The notes: generated by a model from the sequence alone, not told the origin. Shown: positions 1 to 8,571, numbered from the stretch's first letter. The stretch: 18,666 nucleotides of DNA from an uncultured Gammaproteobacteria bacterium (GCA_913041025.1 CAJWGQ010000034.1:1-18666), one strand, 5' to 3'. Numbers and translations are program-made.

Positions 1-270
1 TTTTTCTTTCCAATACTGAAACTCGACTGGATCGCCTCCTCGGTCGGGGTGCAGTTGCTGGCACATTTTGCGGGCTTCATTGATTTCGTCTAAAGGAATT
101 TTGAGATCAAGACCCAATTCTTCAATTTCTGACGCCGATAATGATCTGACCGGGCTGTCATTTTCTGGCGGCCGGTAAAAACCGCGCCACTTACTCTGTG
201 AGTTTCTGTTATATGAAACAGGGCCAGATAAGCCGAGCTTCCAGGGATGATTTTTAGGTGGTTTTGCCAT
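1..270 (-). CDS. J-domain-like protein, C-terminus cut by window edge
   Basis: An open frame starts at ATG (268-270 on the minus strand) and stays open for 90 codons to the window edge, so the 3' end is missing. The N-terminal ~45 residues are basic and proline-rich. From about residue 45 the sequence is helical and contains HPDRGGD at residues 74-80. HPD followed by GG is the hallmark loop of J-domains, which stimulate the ATPase of Hsp70 (DnaK). Helix II (EINEARKMCQQL) precedes it correctly, and the start of a helix III-like segment (FQYWKEK) follows. An in-frame stop just upstream (274-276) makes this ATG the first possible start. I see no Shine-Dalgarno sequence. The gene lies 22 bp after the GST stop on the same strand, so it is probably cotranscribed and translated by reinitiation. 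The HPD loop suggests a co-chaperone, but the fold is incomplete here. Confidence 0.7.
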   Translation of the reverse strand, partial: MAKPPKNHPWKLGLSGPVSYNRNSQSKWRGFYRPPENDSPVRSLSASEIEELGLDLKIPLDEINEARKMCQQLHPDRGGDPVEFQYWKEK

Positions 271-292
271 TGATTATGCTTTGGTTGTTTGA

Positions 293-1054
293 TTAAGCTG
301 ACTTGGCGGCTTCTTCTCGTGCGCCTCTTACTTTTTCGTTTGTTTGATTAAATAGCAATTCTCTTCGAGCTTTTTCTTCTTCCTCAGTGAGTTCGCGTTT
401 GCCTAGGTCGTCTCCGATTTTTCGACCTTTGAGAACAGCAGGTCTTCCATGTATTTCGTCGACCCATCTTTTCAAATTAGGGAACGATGTCCACATGCTT
501 TCATCGATCAGGCGGCCGACTAGAAAGGCCCATGGCCAGGTTATAATATCTGCGATTGAGTATTCACTCCCTGCTAAAAATTGATTAGCAGAAAGCTGTG
601 CATCCATCACGCCAGATAGTCTATCTACTTCGCCAACAAAACGTTTCGTGCCGTATTCAAGTTGACTGGGGTCTTTTGCGATATTTTTCCCGTAATTCTT
701 AAAGTGATTTGCGTTACCCATCATGGGTCCTAAATTGGCCATTTGCCAGTGAACCCATTGCAGAACTTTATACTTTCCCGCTGGATCAGCAGGAAGGAAC
801 TGACCTGTCTTCTCTGCGAGGTACTCTAAAATCGCGCCTGACTCAAAGATAGGGAGAGCAGCACCGCCCCCAATGGGGTTATGGTCAACTATCGCTGGCA
901 TTCGATTGTTTGGGCTGATGCGAAGAAAGTCAGCTTTAAACTGATCGCCTCCGCCTATGTCGACAGGAACTACTTTATATTCCAAACCACATTCCTCGAG
1001 CATAATAGAGACCTTCCAGCCGTTGGGAGTTGGCCAATAGTACAAATCAATCAT
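293..1054 (-). CDS. yfcG: YfcG-type (Nu-class) glutathione S-transferase / disulfide-bond oxidoreductase
   Basis: The 253-residue protein matches the E. coli YfcG pattern almost throughout. It opens MIDLYYWPTPNGWKV, with Thr9 and Asn11, the residues that contact glutathione thiols in YfcG instead of the usual Tyr or Ser. The thioredoxin-like N-domain continues with SPNNRMPAIVDH (the cis-proline loop) and FESGAILEYLAEKTG (glutathione gamma-glutamyl site). The helical C-domain has WQMANLGPMMG and YSIADIITWPW. YfcG proteins are cytosolic, bind two glutathiones and reduce disulfides with little classical transferase activity. The protein is about 35 residues longer than E. coli YfcG, and the extra part is a charged C-terminal tail (from about residue 218). 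A GAGAGGAA-like ribosome site precedes the ATG. It diverges from the SDR gene and lies upstream of the J-domain-like gene. Confidence 0.92.
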   Translation of the reverse strand: MIDLYYWPTPNGWKVSIMLEECGLEYKVVPVDIGGGDQFKADFLRISPNNRMPAIVDHNPIGGGAALPIFESGAILEYLAEKTGQFLPADPAGKYKVLQWVHWQMANLGPMMGNANHFKNYGKNIAKDPSQLEYGTKRFVGEVDRLSGVMDAQLSANQFLAGSEYSIADIITWPWAFLVGRLIDESMWTSFPNLKRWVDEIHGRPAVLKGRKIGDDLGKRELTEEEEKARRELLFNQTNEKVRGAREEAAKSA

Positions 1055-1273
1055 TTAAGTTCCTCTCTTCTCAATAAGGTTCTGGCGGTAAGTTTCTAAG
1101 TATTGGCAATTGTTACTCAAAAGCCTGGACAGGTTAAAGAAAAAGCAAGGACTTGGCCAGCCGGTCTGACTTTTAGATATGCTTTGGATCTTGCAGAAAC
1201 TTTATAGGTTTGAATATTGTCTGCTAGGGTGAACTATGAAAGAGTCTTGGACTGGGAATTGGGAAGGGATGCT

Positions 1274-2137
1274 ATGAGATTAAAGAATAAGATTGCGATT
1301 ATAACGGGTGGTGCAAGCGGAATGGGCGAGGCATCGGTCTACAGCTTTTTGCAAGAAGGCGCGCGTGTTGTTTTTGCCGATTTTAACGAAGCAACGGGCA
1401 AAGAAACACTGGTAAAAGCGCAAGAGATTAATCGTGATCACGTTGACTTTGTCAAGGTCGACGTGGCGTCTGAATCGGATATAGAAAATATGTTTGAGTT
1501 TGCCGTTGAACGATTTGGTCGCATAGATGTGGTCTTCAATAATGCAGGTGTGGGAGGCGCTGTAGGTCCTTTGACCGAGACTTCGGTCGAATCCTGGGAC
1601 TACACGATGGACGTGATAGCAAAGGGAGTTTTTCTTGGAATAAAACACGGTGCTAAGCAAATGCAAAAGCAAGAGTCTGGAGGTTCTATTATAAACACGG
1701 CCTCTATTGCGGCGCTCAGTGGTGATGGAGGGCCCTTAGTTTATTCGGCAGGCAAAGCGGCCGTTGTCAGTTTGACCAAGGCTGCGGCTGTTGAGTTAGC
1801 GCCTGACAAGATCAGAGTCAATGCGATTTGTCCTGGGTTTATTGCAACTCCACTTGCTGATGGCGGTAGGCCTGAACAGACCCGAGAGAATTTTTCCAAG
1901 TCCCAGCCCTGGCCTGAGTATGGGGATTCGCACCATATTGCCTCCACGGCTTTGTTCCTTGCATCGGATGAATCCTCGTTTATCACAGGCGAATCAATCG
2001 TTGTTGACGGAGGGTTAACTGCGGCAGGACCTGAACTTTCCAAAAAATTTCCGAGAACTTCTGGTAGAAATTCGAAAGTAACTGGTGTTACCAAAGGTAG
2101 TACTGGGGAGGCGCCAGATATTACTCGACTAGATTAG
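1274..2137 (+). CDS. Short-chain dehydrogenase/reductase (SDR), NAD-type
   Basis: This is a classical SDR of 287 residues from the ATG at 1274. That start has a strong GGAAGGG site 5-6 bp upstream and begins right before the Rossmann strand. A TTG at 1217 would add 19 non-conserved residues. Seen motifs are TGGASGMG (11-18, cofactor loop), Asp36 at the end of beta-2 (favours NAD over NADP), NNAG (89-92), Ser144, and Tyr157-x3-Lys161. PGFIATP (187-193) follows the active site. The Asn of the catalytic tetrad appears to be Ile115 (IAKGVF where NLxGVF is usual). The protein extends about 35 residues beyond the usual C-terminal DGG motif. Substrate cannot be read from sequence; related proteins are often labelled glucose 1-dehydrogenase or 3-oxoacyl reductase without evidence. 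Its 3' end overlaps the convergent sulfatase gene by 17 bp. Confidence 0.92.
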   Translation: MRLKNKIAIITGGASGMGEASVYSFLQEGARVVFADFNEATGKETLVKAQEINRDHVDFVKVDVASESDIENMFEFAVERFGRIDVVFNNAGVGGAVGPLTETSVESWDYTMDVIAKGVFLGIKHGAKQMQKQESGGSIINTASIAALSGDGGPLVYSAGKAAVVSLTKAAAVELAPDKIRVNAICPGFIATPLADGGRPEQTRENFSKSQPWPEYGDSHHIASTALFLASDESSFITGESIVVDGGLTAAGPELSKKFPRTSGRNSKVTGVTKGSTGEAPDITRLD

Positions 2138-3755
2138 GCGCTTCGGCGATTAACACATCACTGTCTTCAAACCCATATCGCACTGCCTTATAGCGGAAAG
2201 TTGGTAGAGCGATTGGAGTGATATAGAGAGACCAGCTGTCTGATTCTAGGGATTGATATCCTATGCTCGCTCCATCTTTGCTACTCAAATGAGCTTTGCC
2301 ATTCTTCCAATTAAGTATCGGTGCAGGAGTTTGGCAAATTTCGCTGTTACAAAGGATAGATGCTCGCATCTTTTCTTCAGAAAGCTCAGATTTATCCCCA
2401 ACTTTCGTGAGAAAGTTAGTCAGTTGTTCATCCAGGTGGCGAGCAATAGGTTCATACTCCTTCTGTTCGATGAGGTTATTTGTTTCGAAGGGATCTACAA
2501 ATACATTATAGAGTTGCTGTTCTCCCGGAGGTTCAAACCATTTAGATTCAATAGGCGTCAGTTTCTTTTCCAGGTAGAGTTCTCGCCACTTGCGCACCAT
2601 GTCTAAGTTATCTCTATAGTCGAGTTCATGACCTCCGGGAACGTCTGGGTACCAGCTGCGAATGTACTTATATTGGTGACTTCTTATGGCGCGTTGCCGA
2701 TCTTCGACTTCGTCAATACGGTCTCTCGAGGCAAATACGTATTTACGTGAAGATTCGAAGATAGTTTGCCCGTGTAACCAATGAGGGAGTGGGGCATTGA
2801 CTAATGAAAGTATGGTCGGCGCCAGATCTACGAAGGATATTAATCGCTCATCGGTTTTAGCACTACATTTAGTCTCTGCAGTGCACTGTAGCTTTATTAA
2901 CAAAGGAACTTTTATACCGCTATCTAATAATTCTCTCTTTGCTCTTGGTAATCCATCGCCATGATCACTGGTCCAAATGATGATCGTATCCTCGAACAGC
3001 CCATCTTCTTCTAAAGCACTAATAATAGCGCCTAACCGCTGGTCCATCAGAGCGATGTTGTCGTAGTGGCGTGCAACGTCTTTTCGCATGACATCTGTAA
3101 TAGGGTAATAGGGCGGCAATTTTACGTCTTTGGGGTGTGTAATCTCGGGCGCGACCAGTTTCATGCGGGCAAGCTGCGTAGCCAGATGTGTCGCGCTATG
3201 AGGTATCCCAGACGGACGCATTACCCCGCTTTCATGTGTCTCGAAAAAATTAATCATCCCGAAGAAGGGTTGGTTCGCGCTCCTTTTTCTCCATCCGGTG
3301 TCTGAGGCGCCTTCTAAATCCCAGATTGAAAATGGACCGCTTCCCGATCTTATACCGCTGAATTGATAATCCAACTTGTTGTCCGTAAAAGTAAAGTAGC
3401 CCTCTCGCCTTAATAGTTCTGGAAATGCTTTCACGTGTTCTGGCGGCAGTGCTAGATATCTTCCCAAAGGGCTGGTTGACGCTCGCATGTGTTGTGCGCC
3501 AAAACTGATTTGGTGTTGACCGGTAATCAGTGAGGCTCTGCTTGGAGCACAGACACCTGCTGTAGTAAAAGCATTCGTATAGCGGATACTTTTACTCCCG
3601 AGTTCAGTTAGATTAGGTGTGTTCGCGAGATTGTCCCCGTAGGGCTCTATCCTTGGGCTAAGGTCTTCCGCCACCAATAATAAAATATTTGGCCTGTCGG
3701 TGATGCCAACCAAAGGAGTCATTACGAGAATTAGACTTGTAAACAATTTATTCAT
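2121..3755 (-). CDS. Secreted sulfatase, heparan N-sulfatase-like (formylglycine type)
   Basis: The 544-residue protein has a short hydrophobic N-terminus (residues 4-18) that looks like a signal peptide. RPNILLLVAEDLSP (21-34) supplies first metal ligands; the E-D pair replaces D-D, as in sulfamidase-like S1 sulfatases. TPNL and NAFT precede C69-A-P-S-R, the CxPSR site whose cysteine is converted to formylglycine. SDHGDG (260-265) supplies the second metal-binding Asp-His. The family hydrolyses sulfate esters or N-sulfates of polysaccharides, usually in the periplasm or outside. No formylglycine-generating enzyme or anSME is in the window, so maturation must be encoded elsewhere. The ATG lies 6 bp after the permease stop with no clear Shine-Dalgarno, suggesting coupling to that gene. 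The natural substrate is unknown. Confidence 0.9.
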   Translation of the reverse strand: MNKLFTSLILVMTPLVGITDRPNILLLVAEDLSPRIEPYGDNLANTPNLTELGSKSIRYTNAFTTAGVCAPSRASLITGQHQISFGAQHMRASTSPLGRYLALPPEHVKAFPELLRREGYFTFTDNKLDYQFSGIRSGSGPFSIWDLEGASDTGWRKRSANQPFFGMINFFETHESGVMRPSGIPHSATHLATQLARMKLVAPEITHPKDVKLPPYYPITDVMRKDVARHYDNIALMDQRLGAIISALEEDGLFEDTIIIWTSDHGDGLPRAKRELLDSGIKVPLLIKLQCTAETKCSAKTDERLISFVDLAPTILSLVNAPLPHWLHGQTIFESSRKYVFASRDRIDEVEDRQRAIRSHQYKYIRSWYPDVPGGHELDYRDNLDMVRKWRELYLEKKLTPIESKWFEPPGEQQLYNVFVDPFETNNLIEQKEYEPIARHLDEQLTNFLTKVGDKSELSEEKMRASILCNSEICQTPAPILNWKNGKAHLSSKDGASIGYQSLESDSWSLYITPIALPTFRYKAVRYGFEDSDVLIAEAPNLVE

Positions 3756-3761
3756 GTTGAT

Positions 3762-5681
3762 CTAGAAGTAAAGCCAAGCCAACAGCCAGGTCAATGCCAT
3801 CCACATGAGTAGTGTGAGCGGAACCCCTACCTTAACAAATTCGCTAAAGGTATAGTTTCCCGCGCTCATGACCAGCAAGTTTGTCTTGTACGCCATAGGA
3901 GTTGCATAGCTCATGTTTGCGCCAAACAAAACGGCTAGGACGAAAGGTTCGGCTGGTAAACCTAATTGATTGGCTATGCCGAGCCCTATAGGAGTTCCTA
4001 TTACAGCGGCTGCATTGTTGGACACCACATTAGTAAGGATAGCCAAAAGTAGCATCAGAGCCGACATAATGAAGACTGGCGATTGTTGATCAGTAAGGTA
4101 GAGAAATAGTTGTGTCAGGTATTCGGTGGCACCAGTTTTTTGCAGGGCGAGTCCCAAGGCCAGGCTAGCTGCCACAACGAAATAGATTGATGGGCTGATT
4201 GCTTCGATGGCAGCACCGACTCTTATGCATCGTGTCATTAGCAGGACAGCGACTCCAGCAATTGCGCTCACTGCGATGGGAAGTATTCCCAGAGCAGCAA
4301 TTGAAATTGCTCCCAGAATTATCAATAGAGCTGTTTTTGATTTTTCAGTTTTTGGTAAGTCAGTAGTTGAATCCAGAACGAGAAATTCTGTGGATTGTTT
4401 GAGCCCGGTGACCGATTTTCGCTTTCCCTGAATTAGTAGAATATCTCCAACTGCTAGCTCGATGTCGTGCATCTCTGCGCCCTTTTGCCAGATTTCTTTT
4501 CCCGCTCGGTGTAGGGCCAAGACAGTGATTTGATGTTCTTCTAGCAATTTGGCTTTAGCTAGATTGGTTTGGTTTAAAATTGAACCCTGAGCGATTGCTA
4601 TCTCCGCTAGTACTTCTTCAGTCTCTGTCTCAGTACTCCCATCTTCTAGACCGATAACCAAAGGGTTTTTATCTGTGTTCAGTTTTGCATCGAGACTTTC
4701 TTCAAACAGTTTAAGGTTTTCGGGAGAGTCTTTGACCCTTATTTTGTCTCCTTCTTGTATGACGACATCAGGCAGAGGAAGAAGATAGTTGTCACCACGT
4801 CTTATTCTCATGATGTTTAGTTTGTTTGAAGTGGCTTCATTGGCGTCAATAAGAGTTTTGCCTATAAAGGAACTATTTGTCTCGAAACTAATAAGTGCGT
4901 CGAATACCCGCGGGGTTTCTCTCCTAAGATTGTTTGTCCTCTCCGGTAATAGTTTGGGAGCAATTAACCAGAGATAGATGACGCCTATGCCTCCAGCGAC
5001 TATTGCTGGAAGAGCGAAGTCAAACATTTCGAATTTAGGACCTCCCAATTCGGCAGAAAGATTGACAACTAGCAGGTTGGTCGATGTGCCAATACTGGTT
5101 GCCATACCACCTATAAGAGTCGCAAAGCCCATGGGCATTAAAACTTCGGAGGGTGGGCTATTATTATTGGAGCAGACTCCAATTAATATGGGCAAAAGTA
5201 AGACGACTACTGGAGTGTTGTTGACGAAGGCGGACAGTATAGCTCCTAAAACCAAGGTCATTAGAAAGGCGATTCCTGGACTCCTTTTCCAGATTTTCCC
5301 AAGGAAAATGCCGAGAGGAACGAGCGCCCCGGTCCTTACTAAGCCCTGACCCAGAACCATGAGGGCACACACTGCAATCAAAGCCTCATGAGCAAACCCA
5401 TAGAATAAAGATAAAGGATTTAAATTATCTAAGGGAAAAATTGAGAAACCCACAGTTAGCAGGACTAACAAGCCTAGAGAAGTCAGCTCTAGTCTTAAAT
5501 TATCTCGAGTAAATAGATAAAGAGTAATGACCGTCAATGACATGACCGCTAGTGCATGTAAGTTAGGTAGTTCTGGAAGGCTCTGCAAGCTCTCGTCCTC
5601 TCTAGAAGGGTTCAGTTTCTGATTGAGCCAGATTTTACGTAGGAATTGAATCGCTTTTACGACGAATCCGCCTACCCTCAA
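3762..5681 (-). CDS. SLC13/DASS-type anion permease with two RCK_C (TrkA-C) domains
   Basis: The 639-residue inner-membrane protein has hydrophobic segments in two halves (about 42-243 and 449-639) around a soluble core. The first half carries the SLC13 motifs VNNTP (153-157) and GTSTNLLV (198-205). The second repeats them as SNNAAAV (554-560) and TPMAYKTNLLV (594-604). The core (about 258-437) contains two RCK_C/TrkA-C-like domains, each ending in a 'GDxIRV' or 'GDILLIQG' strand. This is the YfbS-like layout. Members carry sulfate or dicarboxylates with Na+ or H+; the substrate here is inferred only from the adjacent sulfatase. The only start that keeps the first hydrophobic segment is TTG at 5681. 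It lacks a clear Shine-Dalgarno and lies 15 bp after the protease stop, so the exact start is uncertain. ATG codon 48 would fall inside a membrane segment. Confidence 0.88.
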   Translation of the reverse strand: MRVGGFVVKAIQFLRKIWLNQKLNPSREDESLQSLPELPNLHALAVMSLTVITLYLFTRDNLRLELTSLGLLVLLTVGFSIFPLDNLNPLSLFYGFAHEALIAVCALMVLGQGLVRTGALVPLGIFLGKIWKRSPGIAFLMTLVLGAILSAFVNNTPVVVLLLPILIGVCSNNNSPPSEVLMPMGFATLIGGMATSIGTSTNLLVVNLSAELGGPKFEMFDFALPAIVAGGIGVIYLWLIAPKLLPERTNNLRRETPRVFDALISFETNSSFIGKTLIDANEATSNKLNIMRIRRGDNYLLPLPDVVIQEGDKIRVKDSPENLKLFEESLDAKLNTDKNPLVIGLEDGSTETETEEVLAEIAIAQGSILNQTNLAKAKLLEEHQITVLALHRAGKEIWQKGAEMHDIELAVGDILLIQGKRKSVTGLKQSTEFLVLDSTTDLPKTEKSKTALLIILGAISIAALGILPIAVSAIAGVAVLLMTRCIRVGAAIEAISPSIYFVVAASLALGLALQKTGATEYLTQLFLYLTDQQSPVFIMSALMLLLAILTNVVSNNAAAVIGTPIGLGIANQLGLPAEPFVLAVLFGANMSYATPMAYKTNLLVMSAGNYTFSEFVKVGVPLTLLMWMALTWLLAWLYF

Positions 5682-5696
5682 GCAGTGCTAACTAGA

Positions 5697-7847
5697 TTAG
5701 TTGGTGCTCGCGATCGGGGAAGCCGTACTGATGAGATCAAGAGCGATAAAGCCAGCCTCTTTAACCATCGCATCGTCTTCGATTTTCTCGAGCTCGTCCT
5801 TTGAAGTAAGCTCATCATCTTCTTTTTCTTCCTCAGATTCCTGTTCTTCGAGTTTTTCGAGTTCTTCGAGGTTATTTGCTAGTTCTTTGCCCTTCGCTTT
5901 GCGAAGCAGATTTTCTAAATTCAGCCGCCATGCATCATCTTCGGTTTTCTCGTTTCTTCTTTCTTGCTCGTTTAATGATATGTGAGTGCGCTCTGCAAAA
6001 AGCTTATTTCTGTCTGCAATAGCTTGAAAATAGACAAAATCTGGATTGGTTTTAATTCTAGACTCGTGAGCGCTGCGAATAGTACTAAGAAATGGATCGA
6101 TATTCGCGTAGATCTGGTAATTGGCAGGTCTAATTGTATCCCAAGGCATTGCATCTTCGTGAGAGCTCTCCCCAATTTTGGAGCTATCGTATAATTCTGG
6201 GAAAGAAACATCTGGAATCACCCCTTGATGTTGCGTACTTTCTCCTGAAATCCGGTAAAATTTTGCCGCGGTCAGTTTTAGCTGACCTCTATTCAAAGGA
6301 ATCAAGGTTTGGACAGTTCCTTTGCCAAACGTTTGATTTCCAATGACTACAGCTCTCCCATAATCCTGCATTGCTCCAGCAAATATTTCAGAAGCAGATG
6401 CTGATAGGCGGTTTACCATCACTACCAAAGGACCATCCCAGTAGACTCGATTATCTTGATCTGCCAACACAGAGGTTCTGCGTCTGGCAGACTTAACTTG
6501 AACCATAGGTCCTTCGTCGATGAATAAGCCTGTCAGGGATCTTGCTTCTTCGAGAGACCCTCCGCCATTACCCCGTAGGTCTACGACTATTGCTTTAACC
6601 TGCTTTTCTTTGAGTCTTTTGATAAGGTTTTTAACGTCACGAGTCGTGCTTTTGTAATCTGGATCTCCAGATTGCTTGCCCTGGAAATCAATGTAGAAGG
6701 TTGGAATATCGAGCACGCCAATCAAGTGAGAACCCTTTTCATCATTGATCTCTAACAGTTTCGCCTGAGCTGCTTGTTCTTCAAGCCGGACTGTATTGCG
6801 TACTATCGAAATAATTTTCGTGATTTCCACATCAGACTCTGAGTGTATGACTTCTAACCTAACCGTCGAATCTTTAGGTCCTCTTATCAGTTCTACGACA
6901 TCGTCGAGTCGCCATCCTACAATGTCTATAAAAGGCCCAGATTTTCCTTGGCCGACTCCAATGATTTTATCGGTGGGCTCAAGCGTGCCTTCTTTGTCTG
7001 CAGGACCAGCAGGGACTAACCTCACGACTGAGGTATGATCTTCCTCGGTCTTTAAAACCGCTCCAATGCCTTCCAGAGACAACGACATGTTGATATTGAA
7101 GTTTTCCGATGTTCTAGGTGAGAAATATACGGTATGAGGATCGTAAGATTTAGTGAAAGCATTTATGTATAACTGGAACGCGTCCTCGCTTTTAGTCTGT
7201 AGGGCTTGCTTAAGCTGGTTTTTGTAACGTTTCGAGAGCTGCTCGCTTATTTCTTGATCGGTTTTATCGTTTAAACGAAGACTCAGTGCAGCCGCTTTCA
7301 GGCGTTTTTGCCAGACGATATCTCTCTCTTTGTCGTCGGCAGGCCAGGGTAGCTCGTCTCGGTCAATACGAATACTATCAGGTAATCCAAAATCGATGTT
7401 CTCAATGCCTTTGTCGATCTCCTTTAGAAGGAAATTGAGCCGATCTATTAAACTAGCCTGATAACGATTAAATATGGAAAACGCTGGTTTCAGGTCGCCT
7501 CGTTTAAGCAGGTCGTCTAATTCGTATCGATACTCTTCAAATTCTTCAATGTCTTTCTGGGTGAAGTAAGCGCGTCCACGATCGAGGCTCTCGACGAATT
7601 TTTCGAAAATTTGACTAGAAGCGGTATCATTGAGGTCTTTTTTTACGTAATGGTTGTGCCTCAGCTGTTCAACAATAGTTAAATTGGTTCGGTAATGTAC
7701 CTCCAGAGGTGTCAGTATTTGAGGCTGGGTTACAGCAAGCTCTTCTGAAGAGTCACTGATTGCAGTCCAGGATGATGAAGTTAGGGTAGCAGTTAAGCCA
7801 ACTACTACAAACGTCAATGAAGCTTTCAAGTGTATGTAATTGAGCAT
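5697..7847 (-). CDS. prc: Periplasmic carboxy-terminal (tail-specific) protease, S41 family
   Basis: The 716 residues match the full Prc/Tsp layout. An N-terminal hydrophobic signal (about 9-30) is followed by the helical Tsp N-domain (about 45-245, with DRGRAYFTQKDIEEF). A PDZ domain (about 250-340) contains LEGIGAVL and VPAGPADKEG. The S41 core has VVDLRGNGGGSLEEA (421-435) and SASASEIF (482-489). By alignment with E. coli Prc, Ser484, Asp495 and Lys509 form the catalytic set, with exactly the E. coli spacing (11 and 25). The C-terminal DUF3340-type region ends in a strongly acidic Glu-rich stretch (about 650-695). Prc degrades periplasmic proteins with nonpolar C-termini and, in E. coli, helps control peptidoglycan hydrolases. 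It is the first gene of a likely three-gene minus-strand unit with the permease and sulfatase and diverges from the FKBP gene. Confidence 0.95.
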   Translation of the reverse strand: MLNYIHLKASLTFVVVGLTATLTSSSWTAISDSSEELAVTQPQILTPLEVHYRTNLTIVEQLRHNHYVKKDLNDTASSQIFEKFVESLDRGRAYFTQKDIEEFEEYRYELDDLLKRGDLKPAFSIFNRYQASLIDRLNFLLKEIDKGIENIDFGLPDSIRIDRDELPWPADDKERDIVWQKRLKAAALSLRLNDKTDQEISEQLSKRYKNQLKQALQTKSEDAFQLYINAFTKSYDPHTVYFSPRTSENFNINMSLSLEGIGAVLKTEEDHTSVVRLVPAGPADKEGTLEPTDKIIGVGQGKSGPFIDIVGWRLDDVVELIRGPKDSTVRLEVIHSESDVEITKIISIVRNTVRLEEQAAQAKLLEINDEKGSHLIGVLDIPTFYIDFQGKQSGDPDYKSTTRDVKNLIKRLKEKQVKAIVVDLRGNGGGSLEEARSLTGLFIDEGPMVQVKSARRRTSVLADQDNRVYWDGPLVVMVNRLSASASEIFAGAMQDYGRAVVIGNQTFGKGTVQTLIPLNRGQLKLTAAKFYRISGESTQHQGVIPDVSFPELYDSSKIGESSHEDAMPWDTIRPANYQIYANIDPFLSTIRSAHESRIKTNPDFVYFQAIADRNKLFAERTHISLNEQERRNEKTEDDAWRLNLENLLRKAKGKELANNLEELEKLEEQESEEEKEDDELTSKDELEKIEDDAMVKEAGFIALDLISTASPIASTN

Positions 7848-8060
7848 AAAACTCTTAACCTGCCCAGTTTTGAAGACGGTTTAGACGGCCTGATATTGTA
7901 GTGTGTATATAGCGGATAGGCACTAGTTATTTAAGCGCATTTAAAATAAATTGGTGAAGTCTGTTCTTCAATTATATCTTCAGCTGTAGTTGGGTATTAG
8001 AGGTTCTGACCAATAATTAAATCAGATTGGTGTTTTTGAATTAAAGAAAGGATTAGTAAA
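7848..8060. promoter_or_regulatory. Divergent intergenic region between prc and FKBP genes
   Basis: The 213-bp AT-rich gap lies between divergent start codons and must hold both promoters. On the plus strand a weak candidate is TTGGTG (7951-7956), a 16-bp spacer and TATATC (7973-7978). On the minus strand a weak candidate is TTAAAT, a 17-bp spacer and TATATA (centred near 7910-7930). Neither is close to consensus. A small inverted repeat, ACCAAT/ATTGGT, lies at 8009-8031, between the plus candidate and the FKBP start, and could be a protein site or chance. Promoter presence is inferred from gene layout; the exact elements are unproven. Confidence 0.4.
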
Positions 8061-8513
8061 TTGAGCATTTTAATAAGAATTTTTGGTCAAGCGCTGTTTC
8101 TGCTAGTGGCTAGCTCTATGAGTCAGAGCGCCCAGGGTGCACCAGATTTGACGATTCAAGAGATAGAGGAAGAGGGAGGTCTGATTCAGTTGGCCTCTGG
8201 ACTTCGTTACAAGGTGATCAAAGAAGGTTCAGGTCCTAAGCCCTCGATCAACGATACTGTCGTAACCCACTATCACGGAACCTTTTTAGATGGGTCAATG
8301 TTCGATAGCTCTGTGCGGCGAGGCACTCCAGCGACGTTTCCAGTTAATGGAGTTATCAAGGGTTGGACGGAAGCGCTTCAGCTGATGAGCGTTGGCTCAA
8401 AATGGCGCTTGGTCATTCCTCCTGGTCTTGCCTATGGTAAGCGCGGTATGAGGGGTGCTATCCCGCCGAATGCAACCTTGATATTCGAAGTAGAGTTGCT
8501 AGATATAAGATAA
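8061..8513 (+). CDS. Periplasmic FKBP-type peptidyl-prolyl isomerase
   Basis: The 150-residue protein is a single FKBP domain behind a signal peptide (hydrophobic 3-18, likely cleavage after SAQG at 23-26). The domain starts near GLRYKVIKEG (47-56) and shows the FKBP signature VVTHYHGTFLDGSMFDSS (67-84). It continues with VNGVIKGWTEALQLM (95-109), WRLVIPPGLAYG (115-126) and a closing IPPNATLIFEVELLDI. Active-site aromatics are present (Tyr71, Phe81, Trp102, Tyr125). Such enzymes catalyse cis-trans isomerisation of prolyl bonds and assist periplasmic folding. Unlike Mip or FkpA there is no long dimerising N-domain, so it is probably monomeric. The start is TTG at 8061 with AAAGGA upstream; it is needed to include the signal peptide. 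It leads a run with the MFS and pdxH genes. Confidence 0.92.
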   Translation: MSILIRIFGQALFLLVASSMSQSAQGAPDLTIQEIEEEGGLIQLASGLRYKVIKEGSGPKPSINDTVVTHYHGTFLDGSMFDSSVRRGTPATFPVNGVIKGWTEALQLMSVGSKWRLVIPPGLAYGKRGMRGAIPPNATLIFEVELLDIR

Positions 8514-8571
8514 GCCTTTGCTCTGGGCCTGAGGCCTACTAAGCAAACAAAAGAAAGCGTCGTCGCAAATT

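Noticed and set aside
1217..1273. TTG-started N-terminal extension of the SDR
   Set aside because: The 19 extra residues have no SDR character, while the ATG at 1274 has a strong GGAAGGG site and begins right at the Rossmann fold.
5701..5985. Serine-rich plus-strand open frame opposite the end of prc
   Set aside because: It is the complement of the Glu-rich C-terminal tail of Prc; low-complexity codons create the open frame.
7874..7888. Direct repeat AGACGG with 9-bp period upstream of prc
   Set aside because: Two 6-bp copies are easily due to chance and overlap no identified promoter element.
8521..8540. Near-palindrome GGGCCTGAGGCCT between FKBP and MFS genes as terminator
   Set aside because: It has almost no loop and is not followed by a T-run; read-through to the MFS gene is more likely.
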